Source: Actinocatenispora comari (lineage in GTDB: Bacteria > Actinomycetota > Actinomycetes > Mycobacteriales > Micromonosporaceae). Taken from it: a stretch of DNA of 64,000 nucleotides. A model generated the notes under the pieces. The model saw only the letters and a program-made list of their open reading frames with translations. It had not been told where the DNA came from and made no database searches. Below are positions 49,855-59,087 of this stretch, one piece after another. Within the stretch, counting starts at the first letter, position 1. Each line of letters opens with the position of its first letter. The stretch covers positions 62,001-126,000 of the forward strand of contig NZ_BOPO01000149.1 in the NCBI RefSeq assembly GCF_017312725.1, read 5' to 3'. A program made the translations under genes and the position numbers.

Positions 49855-51059
49855 GCCGGCACCGGAATCGTCGCGGCGACCCGGAACCCGCCGTCCGCAC
49901 ACGGGCCGGCGTCGAACTCGCCGTGCAGCAGCGCGACCCGCTCTCGCATCCCGGCGATGCCGTACCCGGCGCCCACCGGGCCGCCGGACCCGTCGTCGGT
50001 GACCACGATGCGTACCTCCGTGTCCGTTGCGGAAAGCTCGATCCGGCACCGGTCCGTACCGGCGTGCCGGATCACGTTCGTCACGGCCTCCTGCACGATC
50101 CGGTACGCGGCGAGGTCGACGTCCGGCGGCAGTTCGGTGTCGCCGGAACGGGTCAGCGCGACCCGGACGCCGGCCTGCTCGGCCCGGTCGACGAGGGTGT
50201 CGAGCTCGGCCAGGCCGGGCGCCGGCCCGAGCGGCGCCGTACCGGCCTCCGGATCGGACTGGCGCAGCGAGCCCAGCATCCGGCGCAGACCGGCCAGGGT
50301 GTCCCGGCTGGTCGCCTCGATCGCGGTGAGCGAGTTGCGGGCCTCCGCGGGCTGGCTGTCGATCACCCGGGCGCCGACGCCGGCCTGGATCGCGATCACG
50401 CCGACGTTGTGCGCCACCATGTCGTGCAGTTCCCGGGCGATCCGCAGCCGCTCGGCCTGTACCGCCTGGGCGGTGCGCTGTTCCCGCTGCGTCGCGGTGA
50501 ACTGCCGGCGCTGCCGCACCGAGTGCCCGATCACCCAGGCCACCACGGTGAGCAGGACGACGACGATCGTGCCGAAGTCGAGGTTGATCACCGGGAACGC
50601 GAACAGGAAGAACACCTGCACGACGAGAGCCACCGCGGCGAACGGGATCGACACGCGCCGCGGCCAGTGCGCCGCCACCCAGCCGATCGCGAGCACCACC
50701 ACCGCGATGTGCACTTCCCGCAGCGCCAGCAGGTTGCCCATCGAGTACCCGGAGTCGTCGATGCGTGCCGGGTGGGCGGGCAGCCCGGGCAGGAGCGGGC
50801 CGGCGGTGGGCGGGTCCGGGTCGATGGTGGTGAGCATGAACAGGCCGGCGAGCAGCGCGGCCAGTCCGACGAACGGGTGGCGGCGCAGCAACAGCCAGGG
50901 CAGCAGCATCGCGAGGAACGGCAGGACGAACCGGGCCGGGCCGGGCAGCCGGGACAGCATCACCAGTTCCAGCAGGAACGGCGAGCCGACCGCACCGGCC
51001 CAGACGGCGACGGTGGACCACCGTCGGCGGCGGGCCGGGCGGCCGGCAAGGCTGGACAT
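49851..51059 (-). CDS. Two-component sensor histidine kinase (HisKA_3)
   Basis: 402 residues. Four to six membrane helices (about 18-180), then HisKA_3 with His212 (RELHDMVAHN) and HATPase_c (IVQEAVTNVIRHAG, DDGSGG, GYGIAGMRERV). Membrane sensor of unknown signal, phosphorylating the co-translated response regulator. Leaderless: TAGGCT (51071-51066), 6 nt, ATG. Confidence 0.94.
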   Translation of the reverse strand: MSSLAGRPARRRRWSTVAVWAGAVGSPFLLELVMLSRLPGPARFVLPFLAMLLPWLLLRRHPFVGLAALLAGLFMLTTIDPDPPTAGPLLPGLPAHPARIDDSGYSMGNLLALREVHIAVVVLAIGWVAAHWPRRVSIPFAAVALVVQVFFLFAFPVINLDFGTIVVVLLTVVAWVIGHSVRQRRQFTATQREQRTAQAVQAERLRIARELHDMVAHNVGVIAIQAGVGARVIDSQPAEARNSLTAIEATSRDTLAGLRRMLGSLRQSDPEAGTAPLGPAPGLAELDTLVDRAEQAGVRVALTRSGDTELPPDVDLAAYRIVQEAVTNVIRHAGTDRCRIELSATDTEVRIVVTDDGSGGPVGAGYGIAGMRERVALLHGEFDAGPCADGGFRVAATIPVPA

Positions 51060-51182
51060 GCGCCGAGCCTAACGGCCACGCCGGCCCGGGCCATCGATCC
51101 GCGGGCGTACGCCCGTGGGCCACCCCCGGTGGCGCCCGCGGGCCGATGCCCGCGACCCACCCGGGCCGGCAGGGTCGTACCC

Positions 51183-52094
51183 ATGATCGACGTCAACGAA
51201 CTGACCAAACGGTACGGGAAGGCCACCGCGGTGGACCGGCTCACGTTCACCGTGCGGCCGGGGCAGGTGACCGGGTTCCTCGGCCCGAACGGCGCCGGCA
51301 AGTCGACCACGCTGCGGCTCATCCTCGGCCTGCACACCCCGACGGCCGGTACCGCGACGGTCGACGGCCGGCCGTTCGCCGACCGGCCACGCGGGCTGCG
51401 GCACGTCGGCGCGCTGCTCGACGCGGCCGACGTGCACGGCGGCCGCAGCGGGTACGCGCACCTGCGCGCGCTCGCGGCGAGTAACCGGATCCCGCGCCGG
51501 CGGATCGACGAGGTACTGGCCGAGGTCGGGTTGCAGGAGGCCGCCCGGCGCCGGATCGGCGGGTACTCGCTGGGCATGCGGCAGCGGCTCGGCATCGCCG
51601 CGGCGCTGCTCGGCGACCCGCCGGTACTGCTGTTCGACGAGCCGCTGAACGGCCTGGACCCGGAGGGTGTGCTGTGGGTGCGCGGGCTGTTCCGGCGGCT
51701 GGCGGCGGAGGGCCGCACCGTGTTCGTGTCCAGCCACCTGATGCGGGAGATGGAGCACACCGCCGACCACCTGATCGTCATCGGCCGGGGCCGGCTCGTC
51801 GCGGACGAGTCGCTGGCCGAGTTCGCGTCCCGGGGCGAGGGGCTGCGGGTCACCGTCGACACGCCGGATCCGGCCACCCTGACCGCGGTGGTCGACGTCG
51901 CCGGCGGCAGCACCGTACCGGCGCCGGACGGGACGCTGACCGTCACCGGGCTGACCGCCGCGCGGGTCGGCGAGCTCGCCTTCGAGCACCGGATCCTGCT
52001 GCGCGAGCTGACCACCCGCAGCGCCTCGCTGGAGGAGGCGTTCCTGGCGCAGACCGCGGACGCGGTCGACTACCTGGCTGGAGAGAACCGATGA
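51183..52094 (+). CDS. ABC transporter ATP-binding protein
   Basis: 303 residues. Walker A GPNGAGKST (34-42), Q-loop region, signature YSLGMRQRLG, Walker B VLLFDEPLNGLDPEG, and a C-terminal extension. Drug- or bacteriocin-exporter type (CcmA/BcrA-like). Coupled to the permease by ATGA and divergent from the two-component system, as in antimicrobial-peptide-sensing loci. Confidence 0.93.
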   Translation: MIDVNELTKRYGKATAVDRLTFTVRPGQVTGFLGPNGAGKSTTLRLILGLHTPTAGTATVDGRPFADRPRGLRHVGALLDAADVHGGRSGYAHLRALAASNRIPRRRIDEVLAEVGLQEAARRRIGGYSLGMRQRLGIAAALLGDPPVLLFDEPLNGLDPEGVLWVRGLFRRLAAEGRTVFVSSHLMREMEHTADHLIVIGRGRLVADESLAEFASRGEGLRVTVDTPDPATLTAVVDVAGGSTVPAPDGTLTVTGLTAARVGELAFEHRILLRELTTRSASLEEAFLAQTADAVDYLAGENR

Positions 52095-52927
52095 CGACCA
52101 CCGCCGCACCGCGCCTGGACGCCGAACCGGCCGCCCGGTTCAGCGACCTGATCGCCGCCGAACGGATCAAGCTCACCTCGCTCCGCTCGACCCGGTGGGG
52201 CGTGCTGTTCAGCGCCGTCGTGGTGATCGCGATGAACGCCAACGCGGCGTTCGCCGACTACCGGAACTGGCCGACCTACCCCGCCGGCATCCGCGCCTCG
52301 TTCGTCCCCGACTGGGCGGTGGGCGACGCGTTCCAGGCCGGCGCGGCGATGGTGACGATCCTCGCGGCCGGGACGATCGGCGCGCTGGCCATCACCAGCG
52401 ACTACGCGAGCGGGTTGGCGCGCACCACGTTCGCGGCGGTCCCGGCGCGCAGCTCGGTGGTACTGGCGAAGGCCACCGTGCTGACCGCGGTGCTGCTGGT
52501 GTTCGGGGTGGTGGTCGCCGGCGGCTCGTTCGCCGCCTCGCAGTCCATCCTCGCCGGGCGCGGGATCAACGTGGCGCTCGACCATCCGGGAGTACTGCGC
52601 GGGGTGGTGGCCTCGGCGCTGCTCGCGCCGGTGTGCGGGCTGGCCGGGCTGGCGATCGGCGCGGTGGTCCGGCACACCGCCGCGACCATCGTGACCACGG
52701 TCGCGGCGCTGCTGCTGTTCCCGGCCCTGCTGCAGGACCGCCGGCACCTGACCGCGACGATCCTGCACGCCCAGCCGTACGGCGCCTGGGGTTCGCTGCG
52801 CGGTCTCGACTCGCAGCACCTGATGCCCTACCCGGCGACGCCGCTCGGCTCGTTCCTGGTGTACGGGAGCTGGGCGCTCGCCGCCGTCCTCGTCGCCGCC
52901 CTGGCCGTCCGCCGGCGGGACCTGTGA
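52091..52927 (+). CDS. ABC transporter permease (ABC-2 type)
   Basis: 278 residues with six hydrophobic segments and the start RFSDLIAAERIKLTSLRSTRWG, typical of ABC-2 exporters partnered with BcrA-like ATPases. Start overlaps the ATPase stop by 4 bp; its stop shares one base with the next ATG (TGATG), giving a tightly coupled four-gene operon. Confidence 0.9.
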   Translation: MTTTAAPRLDAEPAARFSDLIAAERIKLTSLRSTRWGVLFSAVVVIAMNANAAFADYRNWPTYPAGIRASFVPDWAVGDAFQAGAAMVTILAAGTIGALAITSDYASGLARTTFAAVPARSSVVLAKATVLTAVLLVFGVVVAGGSFAASQSILAGRGINVALDHPGVLRGVVASALLAPVCGLAGLAIGAVVRHTAATIVTTVAALLLFPALLQDRRHLTATILHAQPYGAWGSLRGLDSQHLMPYPATPLGSFLVYGSWALAAVLVAALAVRRRDL

Positions 52928-54066
52928 TGCGCGCGACGCCGATCCGGGCCGCGCAGCGGGCGATCACCGGCGCGGGACGGCGGGGGGCCGGCACGGTCGC
53001 CAGCCGAGCCGGGCGGGGCGTGCTGTTCGGGCGACGGCGGATCCGTACCGGAATGCTGGCCGCCGCGGTCGCGCTGGCCCCGACGACCGCGACGGTGCTG
53101 GCTCCGGCCGCGGCGGACCGGGCGCCGGCCCCGATCGGTACCGCGGCGTGGCGGGCCGACCCGCGTGCGCTGCCCGACCCGGTGACCGCCGACCCCGCCG
53201 CGGTACGCCGGTTCTACGCCACCGGGTCGCCGGCGTCACAGCGCGCGCTGGCACTGCGGTACCCGGGTGTCGTCGGCACCTCGGACGGAGCGCCGGTGGC
53301 TCTGCGGTACGCGGCGAATCGGGTCACGATGCGCGCGGCCGGGGCGCGGTTCGCCGACCGGCCCGGCCGGTACCTGCTGTTCGATCCGCGCGGCGACGGG
53401 CGGGTCGCGGAGGTGTTCGGCGACCTGGCGCACGCGGACCGGATCGCCGTGCTGGTGCCGGGAGCCGGGGTCGACGCGGCGAACTTCTGGTCCGGCGCCG
53501 GCGGTCGCGGTTACCGCGCGCTGGCCCGCCAGGCCGACCAGCTGTACCGGTCGGCTCGGCGGCCCGGGTTCGCGGTGATCGCCTGGCTCGGCTACACCAC
53601 CCCGAAGGGGGTGTCGCTGAGCGAGGCGCGCGAGGACCTGGCCCGCACCGGCGCCGACGCGCTGGTCCGGTTCGTCGCCGGGCTGCGCGCCGTCCGTCCA
53701 CACGCGACGGTCGCGCTGCTGGCGCACAGCTACGGGTCGGTCGTCGTCGGGCTGGCCGCGCGGCGGCTGCCGCCGCAGGTCACCGACCTCGCCGTGGTCG
53801 GCAGTCCGGGCATGGGCGTCGACGACGTGTCCCGCCTCGGTACCACCGCGCGGGTCTGGGCCGGCCGCTGTCCCGGCGACTGGATCCGGTGGGTGCCCGG
53901 CGAGCAGGTGTTCGGGCTCGGGCACGGCCGGGCACCGACCGACCCGGCGTTCGGCGCGCGGATCTTCGGCACCGGCAGCGTCGACGACCACGACCACTAC
54001 TACGCCCCCGGTACCGAGTCGCTGGCGAACCTCACCGCCATCGCCACCCGCGGATCGCTGCGATGA
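52927..54066 (+). CDS. Secreted or anchored alpha/beta hydrolase (DUF1023-type)
   Basis: 379 residues. Arg-rich N-terminus followed by a hydrophobic segment (MLAAAVALAPTTATVLAPAAA), so exported or anchored. Hydrolase core: IAVLVPGAGVDAANFW, nucleophile AHSYGS, VVGSPGMGVDD, and His in DDHDHYYAPG. DUF1023-like esterases are common in actinomycetes; substrate unknown. Co-transcribed with the ABC genes. Confidence 0.85.
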   Translation: MRATPIRAAQRAITGAGRRGAGTVASRAGRGVLFGRRRIRTGMLAAAVALAPTTATVLAPAAADRAPAPIGTAAWRADPRALPDPVTADPAAVRRFYATGSPASQRALALRYPGVVGTSDGAPVALRYAANRVTMRAAGARFADRPGRYLLFDPRGDGRVAEVFGDLAHADRIAVLVPGAGVDAANFWSGAGGRGYRALARQADQLYRSARRPGFAVIAWLGYTTPKGVSLSEAREDLARTGADALVRFVAGLRAVRPHATVALLAHSYGSVVVGLAARRLPPQVTDLAVVGSPGMGVDDVSRLGTTARVWAGRCPGDWIRWVPGEQVFGLGHGRAPTDPAFGARIFGTGSVDDHDHYYAPGTESLANLTAIATRGSLR

Positions 54067-55427
54067 CCGCCGTACGGGTCGACGCCCGGCAACGCGGCGG
54101 CCCGGGCCGAGCGCCGTCGCGGTACCGGGTCTGGGCGGAGCGGGTCGCCGGGGCCACGCCGGGCGGGCGGGACCGTACCGTCGATGCGCTGCGGGCGATC
54201 GCGATCGCCGGGGTGGTGCTCGGGCACTGGCTGGTGTCCGCGGTCGTCGCCGACCCGGACCGGCCGGCCGCGCTGCACGGCGCGAGTCCACTGTCGACGC
54301 TGCCGGCGTTGGCGCCGGTCAGCTGGCTGTTCGAGACGCTGGGGCTGTTCTTCGTCGCCGCCGGCTACGCCGCCGCCCGCCCCCGCCGCTCCCCGGCCGG
54401 AGCCGGCCGCGGCACCGTCCACAGTGACTCCCGGGTGGACGGTCGCGCCGCGCTGCGGTGGCTGACCCGCCCCTCGGCGGTACGGCTGGGCGTGCCGGTG
54501 CTGGTGCTCGCCGCGGTGTGGCTGCCGGCGCTGCTGGTGCTGGACGCGTCCGGGGCGCCGGCCAGCACCCGGCACCTGGTCGTGTCGCTGGTCACCCACC
54601 CGCTCTGGTTCCTCGCCGTGTACCTGGTGCTGGCCGCCGCGGCGCCGCTGCTGCGCCGGCTGGTGTTCCACTGTGGACTCTGGTCGGTGCTGCCGGCGGT
54701 GCTCGCGGTCGCGGCCGTCGACGCGGCCCGCGGCGCCGGCCTGCCGGGCTGGGTAGCGCCGGTCGCCACGCCCGTCGCCTGGTCGGTTCCGTACCTGTTC
54801 GGGATGGTCCTGGCGCGCGGCCTGGCCCGGCGCGGCGGTGCGGTGCTGCTCGCCGGCGGCGTCGCCGGTGCCGCCGTGTTGCTGTGGCTCGGCTATCCGG
54901 CGAGCGCCGTCGGGGTGCCGGGCGACCGCTGGTCCAACCTCGACCCGCCGTCGCTGTTCGCCCTCGCCCTCGCCGCCGCCCAGCTCGGCGCGTTCCTGCT
55001 GGTACGGCCGTGGCTGGCCCGGTTGCTGGCCCGGCCGGCGGCGTGGGCACCGGTCGCCGGGCTCAACCGCGCCGCGATGACCGTGTACTGCTGGCACCAG
55101 AGCGCGCTGCTGCTGGTGACGTTCGCGGCGGTACCGCTGGGGCCGCTGCCCGGCCTGCTCGACCAGCCGACCGGGGCGTGGGTGGCGCACCGGCTGTGGT
55201 GGCTGCCGGTGTTCGCGCTGGCACTGCTCGCCCTGGCCCGCCTGTTCCACCGCACCGCCGGACCGTCCGATGTAGATGCCGACACCGCGGCCCGGCCCGG
55301 CGGCCGCATCCCGGACGCCGCGGGCGGTGGCGCTCAGGTGGTGAGCAGCGTCGTGGTCTCGCCGTCGACGACGAGCACGTCACCGTCCGAGAGTGTCCAG
55401 TGTGACCGGTCGGCGGCGGTGAGATAG
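54063..55427 (+). CDS. Membrane acyltransferase (acyltransferase-3 family)
   Basis: 454 residues, about ten membrane helices. The family start RTVDALRAIAIAGVVLGHWLVS carries the conserved Arg and His55; TVYCWHQSALL near the end is also typical. Transfers acyl groups to a cell-surface or metabolite acceptor. Start overlaps the hydrolase stop (ATGA). The last 94 bp overlap the convergent peptidase E gene; the Ser/Thr-rich tail encoded there is probably unconstrained. Confidence 0.88.
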   Translation: MTAVRVDARQRGGPGRAPSRYRVWAERVAGATPGGRDRTVDALRAIAIAGVVLGHWLVSAVVADPDRPAALHGASPLSTLPALAPVSWLFETLGLFFVAAGYAAARPRRSPAGAGRGTVHSDSRVDGRAALRWLTRPSAVRLGVPVLVLAAVWLPALLVLDASGAPASTRHLVVSLVTHPLWFLAVYLVLAAAAPLLRRLVFHCGLWSVLPAVLAVAAVDAARGAGLPGWVAPVATPVAWSVPYLFGMVLARGLARRGGAVLLAGGVAGAAVLLWLGYPASAVGVPGDRWSNLDPPSLFALALAAAQLGAFLLVRPWLARLLARPAAWAPVAGLNRAAMTVYCWHQSALLLVTFAAVPLGPLPGLLDQPTGAWVAHRLWWLPVFALALLALARLFHRTAGPSDVDADTAARPGGRIPDAAGGGAQVVSSVVVSPSTTSTSPSESVQCDRSAAVR

Positions 55428-55939
55428 TCGTCGAGGGCGTCGCACCGGTGGCTCTCCGGATGGTTCGGGCTGCGTACGTGCGGTACGAACGGCCGGTCGA
55501 GCACGCCGAGCCCGCGGAACACCGGATCCGGGCCGGGATCGTCGACCCGCTCGAACCCGGTCAGGTCCGGCGCCAGCACGCAGCAGCCGGCGCTGTACCC
55601 GCCGTACGCGGCGCCGGCGCGGATCAGGCCGGTCAGGACGGCGCCGGCGCCGGTCTCGGCCAGCACCCGGTTGAGCGTGAAGACGTTGCCGCCGCGTACC
55701 CAGATCAGGTCGTGCTCGGCGAGGCCCGCCAGCGCGGCCGGATCGCGCAGGTCCGCCTCCACCGGCGCGAGCCCGGCGTCGGACAGCTCGGCCAGCTCCC
55801 GCGCCACCCCCGCGGCCCGTACCGCCGGGTCGAGGTCGTCGAGCGCGTTCGTGACCACGGCGGTACGTCGACCGCCGGCGAGCGACCGCAACCGGTCCGG
55901 ATACCGGCCGAGCCGGAACGACGAGAGGTAGAGCCGCAT
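55334..55939 (-). CDS. Peptidase E (S51 family)
   Basis: 201 residues from ATG 55939. Motifs VRGGNVFTLNRVL, nucleophile elbow GGYSAGC (Ser) and FVPHVRSPNHPESHR. Cytoplasmic Asp-dipeptidase-like hydrolase by family; cyanophycinase-like relatives share the fold. Its 3' end overlaps the convergent acyltransferase gene by 94 bp and codes for conserved-looking residues (VLVVDGETTTLL). Confidence 0.88.
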   Translation of the reverse strand: MRLYLSSFRLGRYPDRLRSLAGGRRTAVVTNALDDLDPAVRAAGVARELAELSDAGLAPVEADLRDPAALAGLAEHDLIWVRGGNVFTLNRVLAETGAGAVLTGLIRAGAAYGGYSAGCCVLAPDLTGFERVDDPGPDPVFRGLGVLDRPFVPHVRSPNHPESHRCDALDDYLTAADRSHWTLSDGDVLVVDGETTTLLTT

Positions 55940-55994
55940 CGGCCCAGTATCCGGACGCACCGACCCGCTGTCACCGCGAATACCGCCACCGCGG

Positions 55995-56447
55995 TCAGTC
56001 CAGCGGGCGGGTGAGGCGGACGTCCTCCTCGGCGTAGCCGAGCGCGCGGTAGAAGGCGCGGGCGGTGGCGTTCGCGGCGCCCGTCTCCAGCGTCAGCCGC
56101 CGCAGCCCGCGCCGCGCGGCCCACCGGTGCGCGGCGTCCATCAGCGCCCGCCCGACGCCGGACCGGGCGGCGTCCGCGGCGACCACCAGCTCCCCCACGT
56201 ACCCGTCCCGCTCGCCGGTGAAGTGCCGGCGCTCCCCGGCGTGCACGAAGCCGACCACCCGGCCGTCGTGCACCGCCACCCAGACCGGCTCGGTACCGTC
56301 GATGGCGTCGGCGACCCAGCCGCGCACCGCCCGCTCGACCGCCGCGGGGTCGCGCCACGGCGCGACGCCCTCGGTCAGCCGCGGCGCCAGGGCGAGCACC
56401 GCATCGGCGTCGGCGGCCTGGTACGGGCGGACGACGAGATCGGGCAT
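55995..56447 (-). CDS. GNAT-family N-acetyltransferase
   Basis: 150 residues from ATG 56447. GELVVAADAARSGVGRALMDAAHRWA forms the acetyl-CoA loop and ARAFYRALGYAEEDVRL the C-terminal signature. Substrate unknown. A CAGAAT about 6 nt upstream suggests a leaderless start. Confidence 0.88.
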   Translation of the reverse strand: MPDLVVRPYQAADADAVLALAPRLTEGVAPWRDPAAVERAVRGWVADAIDGTEPVWVAVHDGRVVGFVHAGERRHFTGERDGYVGELVVAADAARSGVGRALMDAAHRWAARRGLRRLTLETGAANATARAFYRALGYAEEDVRLTRPLD

Positions 56448-56524
56448 ACGGGGATTCTGCCACCGTTTCGGCGGTGTCACCGGCTGGTCATCGTGCGTTC
56501 GGCTTCGACCGGTACGACGGCGGT

Positions 56525-58108
56525 ATGACGAAAACCCGCAGCGGTACGAGGAAGCACGGCTCGCACCGGCTCAGCCGGCGCTCGCTGTTCGGCGGCGCGC
56601 TGGCAGCCGGCGGCGCCCTCGCGGTACCGAGTCTGGTCCGGGCCGCGCCCGCTCTGGTGCGGTCGGGCCGGCCGGCGCTGACGCACGGCACCCAGGTCGG
56701 CGACGTCGAGTACGGCACCGGTACGGTCTGGACCCGCGCGGACCGGCCGTCCCGGATGGTCGTCGAGATCTCCACCGACCCGCGGTTTCGCCGGGTGCGC
56801 CGGCTGCGCGGCCCGCTGCTGACCCCGGACAGCGACCTGACCGGCAAGACCGTGTTGCACGGGCTGCCGGCCGGCCGGGACATCCACTACCGGGTGAGCG
56901 CGGTCGACGTGCGGGACGACACGCTCGCGTCCGAGCCGCTGATCGGCCGGTTCCGCACCGTGCCGGACCGGGCCCGGGACGTGTCGTTCCTGTGGTCCGG
57001 CGACCTCGGCGGGCAGGGCTGGGGCATCGACGTGTCCCGCGGCGGGTACCGGATCTTCGACGCGATGCGCGCGCTGGACCCGGACTTCTACCTCTGCAAC
57101 GGCGACAACATCTACGCCGACGACCCGATCGAGCCGCGGGTGACGCTGCCGGACGGGTCGATCTGGCGCAACCTGGTCACCGAGGAGAAGTCGAAGGTCG
57201 CCGAGACGCTCGACGAGTACCGCGGGAACTACAAGTACAACCTGACCGACGAGCCGCTGCGGCGGTTCTACGCGCAGGTGGCGCAGATCCAGCAGTGGGA
57301 CGACCACGAGACGCACAACAACTGGTACCCGGGCGAGATCCTGGACGACGACGCGTACACCGAGAAGCGGGTCGACGTGCTCGCCCGGCGCGGCCGGCAG
57401 GCCTGGCACGAGTACACCCCGATCACCCCGAAGTACGACCGGGACGGGCGGATCTACCGGGTGCTGCACCACGGGCCGCTGCTCGACGTGTTCGTGCTCG
57501 ACATGCGCTGGTACCGGGACGCCAACTCGGCCGACAAGCAGACCAGCAACGACGGCGGCATCCTCGGCCACGAGCAGGCCGAGTGGCTCAAGCGGGAGCT
57601 GGCCCGCTCGACCGCCACCTGGAAGGTCATCTCGAACGACATGCCGCTCGGGCTGGTCGTCACGGACGGGCCGAGCCGCTTCGAGGCGGTCTCGCAGGGC
57701 GACGACGGGGCGCCGCTCGGCCGGGAGCTGCAGATCGCCGAGATCCTCACGTTCCTGAAGCGGCAGGAGATCCGCAACGTGGTCTGGCTGACCACCGACG
57801 TGCACTACACCGCCGCGCACCACTTCGACCCGGCGAAGGCCGCGTACTCGGACTTCGACCCGTTCTGGCAGTTCGTGTCCGGGCCGCTCAACGCCGGTGC
57901 GTTCCCGCCCGACGCGATCGACGGTACGTTCGGCTGCGAGCAGGTGTTCGTCGCCGCGCCACCGACCGCGAACGCCTCGCCGGCCACCGAGTACCAGTTC
58001 TTCGGCCGGGTGGCCATCGACGCGGCGAGCCGGGAGCTGACCGTGCACCTGCACGACAACACCGGCGCCTCGCTCTGGTCGACGACCCTGACCCCGCACC
58101 GCCGCTGA
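56525..58108 (+). CDS. Secreted PhoD-type alkaline phosphatase/phosphodiesterase
   Basis: 527 residues. Tat signal with Arg18-Arg19 (SRRSLFGG) and a hydrophobic run to Ala. PhoD N-domain (GDVEYGTGTVWTRADRPSRMVVEIS), then the metallophosphatase core: LWSGDLGGQGWG, CNGDNIYADDP, WDDHETHNNWYPG, LDMRWYRD and TTDVHYTAAHH. Uses Fe/Ca, cleaves phosphate esters outside the cell. No PHO box seen upstream. Confidence 0.92.
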   Translation: MTKTRSGTRKHGSHRLSRRSLFGGALAAGGALAVPSLVRAAPALVRSGRPALTHGTQVGDVEYGTGTVWTRADRPSRMVVEISTDPRFRRVRRLRGPLLTPDSDLTGKTVLHGLPAGRDIHYRVSAVDVRDDTLASEPLIGRFRTVPDRARDVSFLWSGDLGGQGWGIDVSRGGYRIFDAMRALDPDFYLCNGDNIYADDPIEPRVTLPDGSIWRNLVTEEKSKVAETLDEYRGNYKYNLTDEPLRRFYAQVAQIQQWDDHETHNNWYPGEILDDDAYTEKRVDVLARRGRQAWHEYTPITPKYDRDGRIYRVLHHGPLLDVFVLDMRWYRDANSADKQTSNDGGILGHEQAEWLKRELARSTATWKVISNDMPLGLVVTDGPSRFEAVSQGDDGAPLGRELQIAEILTFLKRQEIRNVVWLTTDVHYTAAHHFDPAKAAYSDFDPFWQFVSGPLNAGAFPPDAIDGTFGCEQVFVAAPPTANASPATEYQFFGRVAIDAASRELTVHLHDNTGASLWSTTLTPHRR

Positions 58109-58126
58109 CGACGCCGCCGGCCCCGG

Positions 58127-58357
58127 TCAGGCCTCCGGCCAGACCGGGTCGGGCAGCCTGCGGAGCTGGTTGATCGGGACGTCCTGTTCGCAGTGCCACT
58201 GCGACAGGTCGGCGTGGATCAGGTACCCGCCGAGGTGCACCCAGCCCGGGATCCGGCTGTCCGACACGGCGAGCACCCGGTACGGCCGGTCGGACAGGTA
58301 GGCGGGCAGCGCGACCAGGTCACCGACCCGGGGCCGGTGCCCGGTCACCGTGGCCAT
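58127..58357 (-). CDS. Small hypothetical protein (third of a small-gene operon)
   Basis: 76 residues: MATVTGHRPRVGDLVALPAY, then a beta-rich middle (YRVLAVSDSRIPGWVHLGGYL) and WHCEQDVPINQLRRLPDPVW. Soluble. Its start lies 13 bp inside the end of the previous gene, so it is translated from the same transcript. Next to the XRE/DUF397 pair; function unknown. Confidence 0.6.
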   Translation of the reverse strand: MATVTGHRPRVGDLVALPAYLSDRPYRVLAVSDSRIPGWVHLGGYLIHADLSQWHCEQDVPINQLRRLPDPVWPEA

Positions 58358-58611
58358 GTCGCCACCGCCGAGCGGGTGGCGACCGGTACGCGGGCGCGGC
58401 CGAGGTGTTCGGCCCGTCGGCGCGCGGCGAGTGCCTGCGCGTCGGCGTACGGGTCGCGGGGGCGCTGTGCCGCCCGGTCGCGAGGGCGCTGTGCCGCCCG
58501 GTCCCGGCGGTTGGCCGCCCGGTCGAGCAGGTAGACGGCCAGCGTGCCGAGTGCCGCCACGCCGACCAGGAATGCGGCGCACATCGCCGCGGCGTAGGTT
58601 GCTGCGTCCAT
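58345..58611 (-). CDS. Small single-pass membrane protein (second of a small-gene operon)
   Basis: 88 residues. N-terminal helix (MDAATYAAAMCAAFLVGVAALGTLAVYLL) then an Arg/Asp/Ala-rich tail with a duplicated RDRAAQRP. Start shares one base with the previous stop (TGATG). The tail repeat comes from a short GGTCGCGAGGGCGCTGTGCCGCCC-type DNA duplication around 58455-58500. Confidence 0.55.
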   Translation of the reverse strand: MDAATYAAAMCAAFLVGVAALGTLAVYLLDRAANRRDRAAQRPRDRAAQRPRDPYADAQALAARRRAEHLGRARVPVATRSAVATWPR

Positions 58612-58724
58612 CACCGCCACCACCCGTCCGGGTCGATCGGGCGGGCGGCGATCTCGTCTCGCCAGGCGCGCATCCGCGCGGCGAATCGCCGCAGCGCGCG
58701 CACGGTACGGTGGTACCGCTCCAT
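58611..58724 (-). CDS. Very small basic protein (37 residues, first of a small-gene operon)
   Basis: MERYHRTVRALRRFAARMRA then WRDEIAARPIDPDGWWR, an amphipathic basic helix. GGAG about 8 nt upstream. TGATG overlap with the next gene. A candidate promoter (59035-59007) and leader hairpin (58753-58790) lie upstream. Confidence 0.5.
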   Translation of the reverse strand: MERYHRTVRALRRFAARMRAWRDEIAARPIDPDGWWR

Positions 58725-58752
58725 CGGTAGGGCTCCGATCCGTCGATGGGGC

Positions 58753-58790
58753 GGGGCGCGATGCGGGCTTGCCGGCAGGCATCGCGCCCC
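58753..58790 (-). promoter_or_regulatory. Leader hairpin of the small-gene operon
   Basis: Perfect 12-bp stem GGGGCGCGATGC / GCATCGCGCCCC with a 14-nt loop, 29 bp before the 37-residue gene. Could act as an attenuator or RNA regulatory site. Confidence 0.55.
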
Positions 58791-59006
58791 ACCATCTGTG
58801 GGGCCGGCCGCCGGGTACGGCGGCGACCGGCCCGTCTGGTGACCGAACCGCCGCGCCACGGGGGAGTACGCGCGCTTGCGGTCCGGCCGGTCTGTTGCGG
58901 GCGCCGGACACTGCCAGGTCCAGCGGCTATCAGCGTCCGACGCCCATGCGCCATCAGCCACACTCAGTCACCTTGCGGATCAGGAGCGTCACGTCCGACA
59001 CGAGGG

Positions 59007-59035
59007 ACAGTAGACCGAACATGCCAAACGCGCAA
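59007..59035 (-). promoter_or_regulatory. Candidate promoter of the small-gene operon
   Basis: Minus strand -35 TTGCGC (59035-59030), 17 bp, -10 TACTGT (59012-59007); gives a leader of about 275 nt containing the hairpin at 58753-58790. The rest of 58791-59006 shows no gene. Confidence 0.5.
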
Positions 59036-59058
59036 GATTCCGATTCGACGTGTCCTGG

Positions 59059-59087
59059 TTGACCATAGTTCCGATCCGGCAGATGAT
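59059..59087 (+). promoter_or_regulatory. Leaderless promoter of the XRE/DUF397 pair
   Basis: -35 TTGACC (59059-59064), 17-bp spacer, -10 GATGAT (59082-59087), then 7 nt to the ATG at 59095. Confidence 0.7.

Noticed and set aside
49207-55427. Biosynthetic gene cluster
   Set aside because: Two-component system, ABC exporter, hydrolase and acyltransferase fit an envelope-stress/resistance locus; no core biosynthetic enzyme is present.
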